This document shows positions 38,653 to 47,549 of a DNA stretch of 56,141 bases, one piece after another (within the stretch, counting starts at the first letter, position 1; the number at the start of each line of letters is the position of its first letter). The stretch lies in contig JAFMKB010000011.1 in assembly GCA_017853205.1 (NCBI GenBank), positions 1 through 56,141 on the forward strand, in the 5' to 3' direction. Both the position numbers and the translations under genes were made by a program. The notes under the pieces were generated by a model that was given only the letters and a program-made list of their open reading frames with translations, had not been told where the DNA came from and searched no databases. This stretch comes from Gammaproteobacteria bacterium (lineage in GTDB: Bacteria; Pseudomonadota; Gammaproteobacteria; Pseudomonadales; Pseudohongiellaceae).

Positions 38653-40908
38653 TTACTTTAGGATTATTGACGAGTCCGTGGCACCAATTTTTACGACGCG
38701 GCCAATAATCGCAGCACTATGACCCGCTCTAATCAGATCTTCGAGGCAGTCTTTGGCGTCCGCTTCGGGTAGTGCTGCAAGTAAGCCCCCCGATGTCTGC
38801 GGATCGAATAGCAGTTGGAATCGCGGGTCGTTCCCAAATTTTTCGTGACCGTTTATCCCCTTTGCAACACGAAGATTGCTTGGCTGAAGCGAGCTGTGAA
38901 TGCCCGCGGAGAGCAAATCGAGACTGCCTTCGAGTGCAGGAAGAGAGGCAAGATCGAGTTCGGCTTCAACCCGATTAGGGTCGAGCATCTCGAACAGGTG
39001 TCCTGCAAGACCGAATCCGGTCACATCGGTACAGGCGCTTGCGCTATGTTTTCTCAATACCTGCGCTGCGAGTTTGTTAGACAGCAGCATTTGCTCGATC
39101 GCACTCTCAATCCAACGATTGCGGCTTAGACTGCGCATGTCGGCGGCAAAGAGAGTGCCTGTGCCAAGGGGTTTTGTGATGATGAGAACATCCCCCTGAT
39201 TAAGTGTGTGTTTCGCAAGACTCGAGTTCGCGTCGGCAAAAGCGTTGACTGTAAGCCCTAGCTGCAGCTGAGGGTTCTCTGCAGTATGCCCGCCAAGCAG
39301 TTCGCAGTTGTTGGCATCGAGCTCGTGTTTGCAACCACGCATTAGGTCTGCAAGGGTATGTTTCATGATTCGTTGACTCGCAAGAGGCAAGCCTACGACA
39401 GCCAGTGCGGAGTGAGGTGTCTCGCCCATGGCATAGATATCACTGAGGCAATGATTGGTCGCAATCCGGGCAAAAAGCCAGGGGTCGTCGATGAATGCGC
39501 TAATCTGATCGATACTTTGTAATAACGCGCGTCCATCTCTCAACGGAATAATTGATGCATCTTCTATCGGCTTCTTTTCCATTCCGACTGCGCCATGCAA
39601 ATCATCGAGCACCTCACCGAGAAGACCGCCGCCGACTTTCGCGCCGCAGCCAGCACAGCGCATCGCATGACGTCGGAGTTCGGCTTCGGCCTCGATATCC
39701 ATAAGCCCCTTGGTGAGATAGAGCTTGGTTTCCATCGAAGGTAACTGGCTAAAGCGTGCGACGAAGGCTTTGTCGATTCTCTGTTTTAAGATCCAAGCTG
39801 ATTTTCCCTGCAGAGACAATCCTTCTCGCGAGGCGATTGCGGTTTTGTCGCCCAGCGAGATAAGAGCAAGCGCGTGCTTTTGTGGATTGAACGGTTTTAG
39901 CCGCTTACCCGTTGCGAATCGAACGAGATTGTCTGCCAGTGGTTTGCCAGCGCGAACAGCGTAGACCCCGGATTTAGGACGACTTGCGCCGCGAATCGTT
40001 GCGGCGTCACCGGCAGCAAAGACAAAGTCATGGCTTGCTGATTGCAGTGTCGGTAGCGTATCGATGAACCCATCATCGCTCATTGCGATGCCGCAGCGTG
40101 CAGGCCAATCTGGCAGGCTCGCGCCAGTTGCGTAAAAAGTCGCATCGCTAACATGCTCGCCGCCAAGGTTGGTTTGCACTCCATCAACCTGAAAGCGCGT
40201 CACTCGGTGTCCGAGCTCTACCTTTATATTGCGTCGGCGCAATGTGTCGAGTGCAGCGCGTCTCACCTTCGCGCTGTGACGTGCCAGTATTTCAGACGAT
40301 GAGCTAATGATTGATAGTTTTAATGGAGACTCGGACTCAAGCGCAAGTTTACATTCGGCATGGATGCGGTATTGCATCGCCAGCGCGAGCTCAACGCTCG
40401 CAGGGCCTCCGCCTACCACCGTAATAGCATAGTCTTCCTGATTACTCACGCGTTGAACTGCTTCCGCAAGGACGCTTTCCCAACGCGTCAAAAACTCATC
40501 GATAGGTTTTACAGGGCATGCGAATTCGTCGGCGCCAAGAATTGTCGATGCATCTGGCCGCGATCCGATATTCAGCGAAAGAATGTCGAAATGAATTTCT
40601 GGCCTATCGGGGAGGCGAATGATTTTAGCTTCGAGGTCGATATCCTCAACCGTCGCTCGAATGAGGCGAGCCTTAGCAAATTGCGCCAGAGGGCGCAGAT
40701 CGATGTTCATGTCATCACGCGATAGGAAGCCGCTGAGCGTTCCGGGCAGGGAGCCTGAGTAGGGCGTTTCTATGTCGCGGCTGATCAGTGTGATCGCGAG
40801 CCCCGGCACGGGCTTCATGCCGAGCTGTTTCAGCACAAAAAGGTGGCTGTGGCCGCCACCAATTAGCACCAGATGCTTAACCTGTGGAGTTAGGCTGTTT
40901 GTTAACAT
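38653..40908 (-). CDS. selD: Fusion of FAD/NAD(P) oxidoreductase and selenide, water dikinase
   Basis: 751 aa. Residues 1-390 form a pyridine-nucleotide disulfide oxidoreductase-like module of the type-II NADH dehydrogenase class. It has dinucleotide loops LIGGGHSHL (15-23) and VVGGGPASVE (164-173) and the FAD motif VFAAGDAAT (296-304). Residues 415-751 are SelD, which makes selenophosphate from selenide and ATP. The catalytic Cys421 and Lys424 lie in RCAGCGAKV, and IDDPWLFARIATNHCLSDI and ELLGGHTAEN are family motifs. The fusion is known in cyanobacteria and proteobacteria. The oxidoreductase half may supply or guard selenide, which is an inference. The position normally holding Sec or Cys is Cys, so no SECIS is needed. 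Confidence 0.95.
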   Translation of the reverse strand: MLTNSLTPQVKHLVLIGGGHSHLFVLKQLGMKPVPGLAITLISRDIETPYSGSLPGTLSGFLSRDDMNIDLRPLAQFAKARLIRATVEDIDLEAKIIRLPDRPEIHFDILSLNIGSRPDASTILGADEFACPVKPIDEFLTRWESVLAEAVQRVSNQEDYAITVVGGGPASVELALAMQYRIHAECKLALESESPLKLSIISSSSEILARHSAKVRRAALDTLRRRNIKVELGHRVTRFQVDGVQTNLGGEHVSDATFYATGASLPDWPARCGIAMSDDGFIDTLPTLQSASHDFVFAAGDAATIRGASRPKSGVYAVRAGKPLADNLVRFATGKRLKPFNPQKHALALISLGDKTAIASREGLSLQGKSAWILKQRIDKAFVARFSQLPSMETKLYLTKGLMDIEAEAELRRHAMRCAGCGAKVGGGLLGEVLDDLHGAVGMEKKPIEDASIIPLRDGRALLQSIDQISAFIDDPWLFARIATNHCLSDIYAMGETPHSALAVVGLPLASQRIMKHTLADLMRGCKHELDANNCELLGGHTAENPQLQLGLTVNAFADANSSLAKHTLNQGDVLIITKPLGTGTLFAADMRSLSRNRWIESAIEQMLLSNKLAAQVLRKHSASACTDVTGFGLAGHLFEMLDPNRVEAELDLASLPALEGSLDLLSAGIHSSLQPSNLRVAKGINGHEKFGNDPRFQLLFDPQTSGGLLAALPEADAKDCLEDLIRAGHSAAIIGRVVKIGATDSSIILK

Positions 40909-41109
40909 AGGACGTCAAAAGCTCTGCAAGCGGTGATAAGATCGACATTCTAGCCTACTCTGTGCTGAAGTGTGCGACTGAGTAAAGGTCAGCTAGGGGG
41001 TTGCGCGTTAGCCTGTGCTAAACTCTCTAACTCAAATTGATCGTACTGTTAATGTCCAACTCAAAAACGTAGCCTTCAAGGAATCAAGGCGTAGAAGGAG
41101 TCTGTGGTA

Positions 41110-41703
41110 GTGAAATTCAATAGTCGAATACTTGAACGTGCAGCGGTTGTAGCTTCTGCGCTTGTGTTTAGTTCCGTAGCTTCTGCGCAGTGGTCTCTCG
41201 ATCTTGATGACTCGCAGCTGTCTTTCGTAACAGTGAAGGCTGAGCATATTGCCGAAGTGCACTCGTTCTCGCGCCTCGAAGGTCAGATCGATGAAGCTGG
41301 CAATGCGCTAATTAGTATCGATCTAACAAGTGTGGAGACCGGGATTGCTATTCGCAACGAGCGTATGCAGTCGATGCTGTTCGAGACAGGGCTCTACCCA
41401 CAAGCGACTGTCAGTGCGGCGATAAATGCCGACACGCTGAGTGCTATCGCAGTTGGCGAAGACAGGACTCTCGATACACAGTTGACTCTCGCACTACATG
41501 GCGAAGAAACTGTGATCTCCGCTCCGCTGCGGGTCACACGACAGACAGACGGTGTCCGCGTGACGACTCTTGCGCCCCTGGTCATCACAGCCGAGTCTGT
41601 AGGGCTTGTTGCTGGCGTTGAAAGCCTGCGAGAGATAGCAGGTCTCCCGAGTATTAGTCGCACGGTGCCGGTGACCTTCTCAGTTAAGTTCGTCGCCGAT
41701 TAA
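41110..41703 (+). CDS. YceI-like secreted protein
   Basis: 197 aa from the GTG at 41110, nine bases after AAGGAG; a GTG at 41104 is too close to that site. A signal peptide ends at SVASAQ. The mature part is a beta-barrel of lipocalin-like YceI type, seen in WSLDLDDSQLSFVTVKAEHIAEVHSFS (start of the domain), ETGIAIRNERMQSMLFE and the alternating strands that follow. YceI proteins bind isoprenoid-type lipids in the periplasm. The protein ends with a typical closing strand (VPVTFSVKFVAD). It is convergent with the TonB receptor. Confidence 0.88.
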   Translation: MKFNSRILERAAVVASALVFSSVASAQWSLDLDDSQLSFVTVKAEHIAEVHSFSRLEGQIDEAGNALISIDLTSVETGIAIRNERMQSMLFETGLYPQATVSAAINADTLSAIAVGEDRTLDTQLTLALHGEETVISAPLRVTRQTDGVRVTTLAPLVITAESVGLVAGVESLREIAGLPSISRTVPVTFSVKFVAD

Positions 41704-41725
41704 CTGCGAATCTTCAAACTGCCCT

Positions 41726-43807
41726 TTAGAACGAATAACGCAGCATAGCGCGAATGACACGGGGATTAGAGGGATGGAAGTGGATGTCTTCCATCGCCTC
41801 AACTTCTCCTGGCAGACGTGATTCGAAGAAATACGCGATGTCATCGTCTTCTGTATCGAGCACGTTGAGCACGTCGATGCCCATCTCCCATGGGCCAACT
41901 GCGTAAGAGGCCCCCGCGCTAATCAGAGTCGAGTTGTCTTTCATGACGCTTTCATCTTCGGTCAGGGCCGCATCGCCGAAGTAACGGACACGCAGACTTG
42001 CCGTAATTCCCTGTGTACCGACGTAGGTCAGGCCGCCAGCGGCAACGTTTTCGTGTGCATCGGTGATGCTGTTTGCGCCGTCGGGCAGGCCTATGAAATG
42101 ACCGCTTGCTCGTGCGGCGCTCAAATCGATAACGAGTCTGTCATTGATTGAATAGAACGCATTAAGCTCAACACCGCTGCGCCGTGTAGGGTTGCTAGGC
42201 TCGGTTGTGCCTGCATCACCCACGAATACCAGCTCTGAGTCGGTCGCTAGTTCGAATGCGGTTAGCGTAACATTGAAGTCTTTATTGTTGTCATAGCGAA
42301 AGCCGATCTCGCCTCCGCGCCCCTCTACCAGAATAGCTTGCGCCTCGGTGTCTTTGCCGGAAACAGGGTCAATTCGGTTCACTGCGGCGCGAACGTCATT
42401 CGAGTGAAATCCGTGGCCATAGTTCGCATAGAGTTCAAGCGAGTCGGTGAGGCGGTAAGCAAGGCCGAACTTTGGCTGCAGAAGCGCATCGCTATCGGAG
42501 CCAGAATTTTGCACTCTCAGCGCCTCGACTTCGAAACGCATATAGTCGGCGCGAAGCCCTGTGGTGACTCGGAGATTCTCGCTGACCGCGACTTTGCTCT
42601 CCGCGTAAATCGACAAACTCAACTCCTGTGCGCTGTCCTCGCGCACGCTACCGTAGCGTAGCCGGCTGCGAGTAGTGAACAGGTTGAGTTCCTGCACATC
42701 GTCAACCCTCATCTCTGCGCCGATAAGGCCTACAGCTTCGAGTCCCATTAAGTCGAATCTATCCTCTCGGACAATCGAGCCGCCTAAAAGCACTCTTTCG
42801 TCTTCCTGTTCGAACTCATCACCGTTAACAGAGTCGTTGAGGAAATAGGTCGGGTTGTTGATCAGACTCAACGCATAGGCGCTGGCATAGGCCGTCAGAT
42901 CCCAATTCCCAAGTTCGAAGTGCCCGCTAAGCGAATAGCGGTATGATTGACCGCCGAGGTCAGGATCGATGAAACCAAAGCGGTCGATCTGCCCAGAGGC
43001 CACCGCGCGCCGCGGAACTTGATTAGTTGATACCCACTCAGAGTCGTAGGCGGTAAGGGTTAACTGGCTAGGAATGCCTGCAATTTCTCCTGTGTATTTG
43101 AGAAGGCCATTGTATTTCCGCACGTCTTGATCGAGCACGAACATACCATTGGTCCGCTGATGTTCTAGGGCGTAGAGCAGGCTGCCCCGCTCAGTGCTGA
43201 AGGAGTCGGCGGCGACGATGCGGATTTCATCGCCCGATCCAGCGGTAACTTCAACAAAGCCTCTTTCTAGCGTGTCATAGGTTTTCATCGAATTGGTGCC
43301 GGCGAGTGAGAAATCGCCTGTATTCGCAAAATAGGGGCCTTTTTTAAAATCAATTCGTTCGATTATCTCTGGGATGATGAAGTTGAGATCCATATATCCC
43401 TGCGCATGCGCATGGGTGCGAAAATTTACCGGCATGCCATCAAAGAGGGTCGAGAAATCTGAACCGTGATCTAGGTTGAATCCCCTGAGAAAATATTGAT
43501 TCGCTTTACCAGGACCGCTGTGCTGAGTCGCAATCATGCCTGGGACGACTTCGACCAATTCGCCAACACGGGCTAAAGGTCTCGTTGAAAAGTCGGCATA
43601 GCCCACAACACCCTGCGAGGAAGAGTCGGCACTGCCGAGCAGTTGCAGTGAGCGACCCCAAACAACGACCTCTTCGATAACGTCGCTACTGTTCTGAGCG
43701 CTGACGTTCGATGGCTGCATCGAGGCTGCGCAGGTAACACCAAGTGCTATTGCGTTGAGTACACGAAAGTGGAGGCTGGGAGACTGTAACTTATGAACGA
43801 ACGACAC
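41726..43807 (-). CDS. TonB-dependent outer-membrane receptor
   Basis: 693 aa. A signal peptide ends at VSAQ. The TonB box region DVIEEVVVWGRS is directly after it. The plug domain (about 45-165) carries ANQYFLRGFNLDHGSDF and the substrate-loop sequence GMPVNFRTHAHAQGYMDLNF. A long beta-barrel ends at RAMLRYSF, the aromatic C-terminus required by Bam. The His-rich plug loop (THAHAQ) and DHGSDF are found in receptors of the metal/unknown-ligand group, but substrate is not predictable here. Its neighbours are YceI-like (convergent) and an MFS carrier on the same strand, 149 bp upstream. Confidence 0.93.
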   Translation of the reverse strand: MSFVHKLQSPSLHFRVLNAIALGVTCAASMQPSNVSAQNSSDVIEEVVVWGRSLQLLGSADSSSQGVVGYADFSTRPLARVGELVEVVPGMIATQHSGPGKANQYFLRGFNLDHGSDFSTLFDGMPVNFRTHAHAQGYMDLNFIIPEIIERIDFKKGPYFANTGDFSLAGTNSMKTYDTLERGFVEVTAGSGDEIRIVAADSFSTERGSLLYALEHQRTNGMFVLDQDVRKYNGLLKYTGEIAGIPSQLTLTAYDSEWVSTNQVPRRAVASGQIDRFGFIDPDLGGQSYRYSLSGHFELGNWDLTAYASAYALSLINNPTYFLNDSVNGDEFEQEDERVLLGGSIVREDRFDLMGLEAVGLIGAEMRVDDVQELNLFTTRSRLRYGSVREDSAQELSLSIYAESKVAVSENLRVTTGLRADYMRFEVEALRVQNSGSDSDALLQPKFGLAYRLTDSLELYANYGHGFHSNDVRAAVNRIDPVSGKDTEAQAILVEGRGGEIGFRYDNNKDFNVTLTAFELATDSELVFVGDAGTTEPSNPTRRSGVELNAFYSINDRLVIDLSAARASGHFIGLPDGANSITDAHENVAAGGLTYVGTQGITASLRVRYFGDAALTEDESVMKDNSTLISAGASYAVGPWEMGIDVLNVLDTEDDDIAYFFESRLPGEVEAMEDIHFHPSNPRVIRAMLRYSF

Positions 43808-43956
43808 GGTTATCTCTACCTGTGAATCAGCTGTTTGGCGCGAGCAACAGACGCTGCGTTGGCGCGCTATTAGACGATTTCACAGATTACGCCGTCGGCG
43901 CACTGCGGGTAAGTTGCAATAGGTTTAATAACGTTAATTGAGTGCTTGAAACGGTG

Positions 43957-45156
43957 TTATTGCGTGGCAGAGAGTCTCGTTTCGAGCGCGGGTTGGGGGC
44001 TATCGGGTATGAGCTGCGATAGCGTCAGTGAAAGAGCGGCAATGCCCGCTCCAATGAGGAAGACAGCGCTAGAGTTTGTGACCCAGACAATCCCGAGCAG
44101 GGCAGGGAGCACCACGGCGGCGATGTGGTTGATCGTAAAACTGATGCTCGATGTCGCGGCAATGTCTGCTGGGTCTGCGATCTTCTGAAAGTAGGTTTTG
44201 ATTGCTATCGCCATGGCAAAAAAGAGGTGATCGAGCAGATAAAGTAGGATGGCAATGGCGAGAGTGTCGACAAAGGCATAGCTTATGAACACGCAGATTA
44301 GCCCAATGTATTCGAGCGTCAATGCGCGGCGCTCGCCGATGTGCGCGATAAGCTTGCCTATCTTTGGTGCCAAATAGAAAGTCAGAGCCGCGTTAACAAG
44401 CGTGAGCATGACAACATCTTCGATTGGAAAATCAAATTTCTCGACGAGTAAAAATCCGGCAAACACGACAAATATCTGACGACGCGCTCCTGCCAGAAAC
44501 GTTAGGCAGTAATAAAGCCAGTAGCGTTTTCGAAGAAACAGCGCTTTACGCTGTATAACCGCGTCGGGGAAATAGGGTATTCGTAGACGGCAATAGGCCG
44601 CGATTGCGACGGCTGCGCCCCCGGCGAGACAATAAATAAGAATGTAGTTAGCGCTAAACAGAGCGAGATAGAGATAGAGTGCACTCAGGATTGCAAAGTT
44701 ACACAGTGATTTCACGCTAAGTAACTGGCCCATAACAACCGGCGCCTCTTCTTTCGAAAGCCATTGCAGACTGAGTGAATTCTGCAGCGTTTCGAGGTAG
44801 TGAAAGCCTATCGACATGAGCACTGTGGCAAAATAGAGCCACAGCGCCTGTGGGAAAAACGCGGTTATTGCGGTGCCAATTCCAAGAGTAGCTAGCGAGA
44901 GTAGCGCAAAGGTTTGCTGCCTCAGGTAAATCATGACCAATATTGCTGTGAAGGCGAGAAAGCCGGGCACCTCGCGCAGGCTCTGCAATAGGCCGATTTC
45001 TTTGCCGGTGAACGCAGCCTCTTCGACGACAAAATTATTCAGTAATACCTGCCATGTGACAAAAGCAATGGTATTGCCGATCGCGAGCAGGAATAAAAGT
45101 GTTTTTTGGTCGCCTCGACTCAGGGCTTCGCGGAGGGTGTCTAGCATATTGGACAT
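43957..45156 (-). CDS. Major facilitator superfamily transporter
   Basis: 399 aa with about twelve hydrophobic helices and a central cytoplasmic loop (PDAVIQRKALFLRKRYW) separating two halves of six. The loop between helices 2 and 3 is short and atypical (RQQTFALLS), so the classic GxxxDRxGRR motif is not obvious. A 12-helix sugar- or drug-like efflux carrier is the broad call; the substrate is unknown. It is on the same strand as the TonB receptor (149 nt apart) and divergent from the patatin-like gene (75 nt). Confidence 0.85.
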   Translation of the reverse strand: MSNMLDTLREALSRGDQKTLLFLLAIGNTIAFVTWQVLLNNFVVEEAAFTGKEIGLLQSLREVPGFLAFTAILVMIYLRQQTFALLSLATLGIGTAITAFFPQALWLYFATVLMSIGFHYLETLQNSLSLQWLSKEEAPVVMGQLLSVKSLCNFAILSALYLYLALFSANYILIYCLAGGAAVAIAAYCRLRIPYFPDAVIQRKALFLRKRYWLYYCLTFLAGARRQIFVVFAGFLLVEKFDFPIEDVVMLTLVNAALTFYLAPKIGKLIAHIGERRALTLEYIGLICVFISYAFVDTLAIAILLYLLDHLFFAMAIAIKTYFQKIADPADIAATSSISFTINHIAAVVLPALLGIVWVTNSSAVFLIGAGIAALSLTLSQLIPDSPQPALETRLSATQ

Positions 45157-45231
45157 TGTCGGAGCCTCGGGATCGGGTCGAGTAGGCTAGCTCTGCTAGC
45201 GTGTTGGCGGCGCAAATTATATCATCAACCC

Positions 45232-46308
45232 ATGCAGTCTTCCCTTTCGATTTACGCCGGCCCCACGGCGCGCGCCCAACTCCTTGAACAAGGCGTCACA
45301 GCGGCTCAATTTAATGTCATGGTGGGCGCCTCAGGCGGCCCTAAATGGTTTGTGCTCTATGGCCTTGATCGCTACTTGTTCGGCAATTTTTTGCAGGGGA
45401 GAGAAGAGCCATTACTCACGCTTGGCTCTTCGGCTGGTGCTTGGAGGATGTGCTGTCTCGCGACTGCGGATCCAGTGGCCGCAATTGATCGTCTCGCCAC
45501 GCTTTACAGCGAGGAGCAGTATTCCAATACGCCTACCCAGCGTGAAATAACCCGAAAAGCAGAGGCAATGCTCGCAGGCATGCTTGGACCAACAGGGGCG
45601 GCTGAAATTGCGTCAAATAAGAGATTCTTCACGACCATCGTTGCCGACCGGAGTCGAGGATTTGGTTCATCGAGACGGTCAGGTCTGCAGACTGCATCGC
45701 TCGGTTTAGCGGCGCTTGCAAATGTCGTTTCTCGTCGCAGCTTGTCGCTTTTTTTCGAGCGCACGCTCTTCTCGACTCAGGGTATTGAGTCGCCTTGGCG
45801 TTCTGCGGATGATCTGCGCACAACGCTTGTGCCGCTACGAGAAGACAACGTCATGCAGGCCATGATGGCAACTGGCGCTATACCTTATGTGCTCGAAGGC
45901 GTGCGCGACATACCTGGCGCACCACCCGGGCTTTATTGGGATGGTGGCATGACCGACTACCATTTCGATATGGATTTTCATGCGGGCGATGGACTAGTTC
46001 TCTACCCACATTTTTCGGCAGAGGTGATTCCTGGCTGGTTTGATAAACTGCTCCCTTGGCGTCGTGTTCATGCGCAGCACTATGATCGAGTGGTCCTTGT
46101 GACGCCCTCTAAAGAGTTTGTGTCAACACTACCAAATGGAAAAATCCCAGACCGCAAAGACTTTGAAAGACTCGACGCTGACGAACGGATACGTTGCTGG
46201 CGTCAGGTTCTGAAAGCGAGTGAGCGACTTGCCGAAGATTTCGCAGAACTAGTCGAGTCAGGCGCGGGTGTTGATCGCATTCGGCCTTTTTCTGAGCGTG
46301 ATCGCTAG
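45232..46308 (+). CDS. Patatin-like phospholipase/acyl hydrolase
   Basis: 358 aa. The nucleophile elbow is GSSAG (65-69, Ser67) and the catalytic aspartate is in YWDGGMTDYHFD (DGG 237-239), forming the Ser-Asp dyad of patatins. VGASGGPKW near residue 31 corresponds to the oxyanion Gly-rich loop, shortened relative to DGGGxRG. ATGAIPYVLEGV precedes the aspartate as in the family. There is no signal peptide, so it is cytoplasmic or peripheral. It heads a run of four same-strand genes (GNAT, lipoprotein, thioesterase). No Shine-Dalgarno sequence is visible before the ATG. Confidence 0.85.
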   Translation: MQSSLSIYAGPTARAQLLEQGVTAAQFNVMVGASGGPKWFVLYGLDRYLFGNFLQGREEPLLTLGSSAGAWRMCCLATADPVAAIDRLATLYSEEQYSNTPTQREITRKAEAMLAGMLGPTGAAEIASNKRFFTTIVADRSRGFGSSRRSGLQTASLGLAALANVVSRRSLSLFFERTLFSTQGIESPWRSADDLRTTLVPLREDNVMQAMMATGAIPYVLEGVRDIPGAPPGLYWDGGMTDYHFDMDFHAGDGLVLYPHFSAEVIPGWFDKLLPWRRVHAQHYDRVVLVTPSKEFVSTLPNGKIPDRKDFERLDADERIRCWRQVLKASERLAEDFAELVESGAGVDRIRPFSERDR

Positions 46309-46329
46309 TGAATATTTGAGGTCTGAAGC

Positions 46330-46863
46330 ATGGGGGAATCTCTTCTAAATTTGGAAAAAGGCGAGCACCGATCGATCATCATTCGGGCTGCTGATGCCAA
46401 AGATGCGAAATCACTAGTAGTGATTTACAACAGCTATATTTTAGAAACTGTCGTAACCTTTGAAATTGAACCGATCACAGAGACTGACATGTTACAGCGC
46501 CTATCTAAAGTTGAGGCGACTATGCCTTGGCTTGTTGCTGAGGATTCAAGCGGGGCAATTTTGGGTTATGCCTACGCTACGCAATGGAAGGCTCGCGCGG
46601 CATATGATTTTGCACGAGAGGTTACAGTCTATCTAAAGCCAGGCTTTGAGAATTTAGGCTACGGTACGAAGCTTTATAGAGCGCTAATAAGTATTTTGCA
46701 GGACTCGCCGATACACTCCCTAATCGCCGGAATTGCGCAGCCGAATGCTGCCAGCGTCGCTCTGCACGAAAAACTTGGCTTTAAAAAAGTAGGCGAGTTT
46801 GAAGAGGTTGGACTCAAATTCGGTCGGCGAGTCAATATAGGTTACTGGCAACTCTTACTATGA
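46330..46863 (+). CDS. GNAT N-acetyltransferase, phosphinothricin-type
   Basis: 177 aa. It starts 22 nt after the patatin-like gene, with GAGG before the ATG. The fold is clear: IYNSYILETVVTFEIEP near residue 32, VYLKPGFENLGYGTKLYRAL (acetyl-CoA loop, QxxGxG reduced to LGYG) and PNAASVALHEKLGFKKVGEFEEVGLKFGR. This resembles the PAT/MnaT group that acetylates methionine analogues or phosphinothricin. The stop overlaps the next ATG (ATGA). Confidence 0.92.
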   Translation: MGESLLNLEKGEHRSIIIRAADAKDAKSLVVIYNSYILETVVTFEIEPITETDMLQRLSKVEATMPWLVAEDSSGAILGYAYATQWKARAAYDFAREVTVYLKPGFENLGYGTKLYRALISILQDSPIHSLIAGIAQPNAASVALHEKLGFKKVGEFEEVGLKFGRRVNIGYWQLLL

Positions 46864-47096
46864 AATCTGAATATAAGACCGCCTCTCAGTCAGGTGTAGT
46901 GGTTTACTTCTCTGTGTTTAAGCTGATTGCGGCTCTGACTTTTTGCCTCTCGCTTAATTCATGTTTAGGCATTGCCGTAGGCGCGGCAAGTGCGACTGTA
47001 GGCGCTGGGATAGCCGTAGCAAAAGTCCCTGCTAAGGTAGTCGGAAAAGCTGCTGGCGCGACGCTTGGGCTAATACTCCCTGATGGGAAGGAATAG
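46860..47096 (+). CDS. Small lipoprotein
   Basis: 78 aa, overlapping the GNAT gene by ATGA, so translation is coupled. A hydrophobic stretch ends in LNSC (Cys35), an acceptable but not perfect lipobox, after an unusually long polar start. The mature part is small, Ala/Gly/Val-rich (AVGAASATVGAGIAVAKV) and ends in a charged tail. It resembles small lipoproteins of unknown role that occur in many proteobacteria; I assign no function. Confidence 0.65.
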   Translation: MKSEYKTASQSGVVVYFSVFKLIAALTFCLSLNSCLGIAVGAASATVGAGIAVAKVPAKVVGKAAGATLGLILPDGKE

Positions 47097-47102
47097 CGCT
47101 CG

Positions 47103-47528
47103 ATGAAAATTGATCCCAATGATTACAATATCCCTGAAGGATTTAGACATTACGGCGGCGACCCCGCCGAAGACTCTCTAGGACCGTTTTTCGGCAGAAT
47201 TGTCGAGAATGGATTCGAGACCGCCTTTCGCGCGCAAGCGAAACACTGTAACGGACACAATACCGTCCATGGCGGCATACTGATGAGTTTCGCCGACTAC
47301 TCGCTTTGTATGGCGGGGATAGACGGAGAAGAGGGCGTCAGCGTTATTACAATAAGCTGCAACAATGAGTTTATACTGCCCGCGCTCGAGGGCGATTTGA
47401 TACTAGGACGTTGCGAAGTCCTACGCCAAGGGCGCTCGCTTATTTTTGTCCGCTGTACGTTATCGGTAAACGGAAACCACGTACTTAATAGTAGCGGCGT
47501 GGTTAAGCGAATCCCGAAGCCTGCTTAA
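47103..47528 (+). CDS. PaaI-type acyl-CoA thioesterase (hotdog fold)
   Basis: 141 aa, single hotdog domain. The central NTVHGGILMSFADYSLCMAG has the HGG motif and acidic residue of the PaaI group, which hydrolyse acyl- or aryl-CoA. It starts 6 nt after the lipoprotein stop and is the last gene of the patatin-GNAT-lipoprotein-thioesterase run. With a lipase at the head, lipid or acyl turnover is a reasonable theme for the set, as inference. Confidence 0.9.
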   Translation: MKIDPNDYNIPEGFRHYGGDPAEDSLGPFFGRIVENGFETAFRAQAKHCNGHNTVHGGILMSFADYSLCMAGIDGEEGVSVITISCNNEFILPALEGDLILGRCEVLRQGRSLIFVRCTLSVNGNHVLNSSGVVKRIPKPA

Positions 47529-47549
47529 CCGGCTACACCAAGGTTTGCT

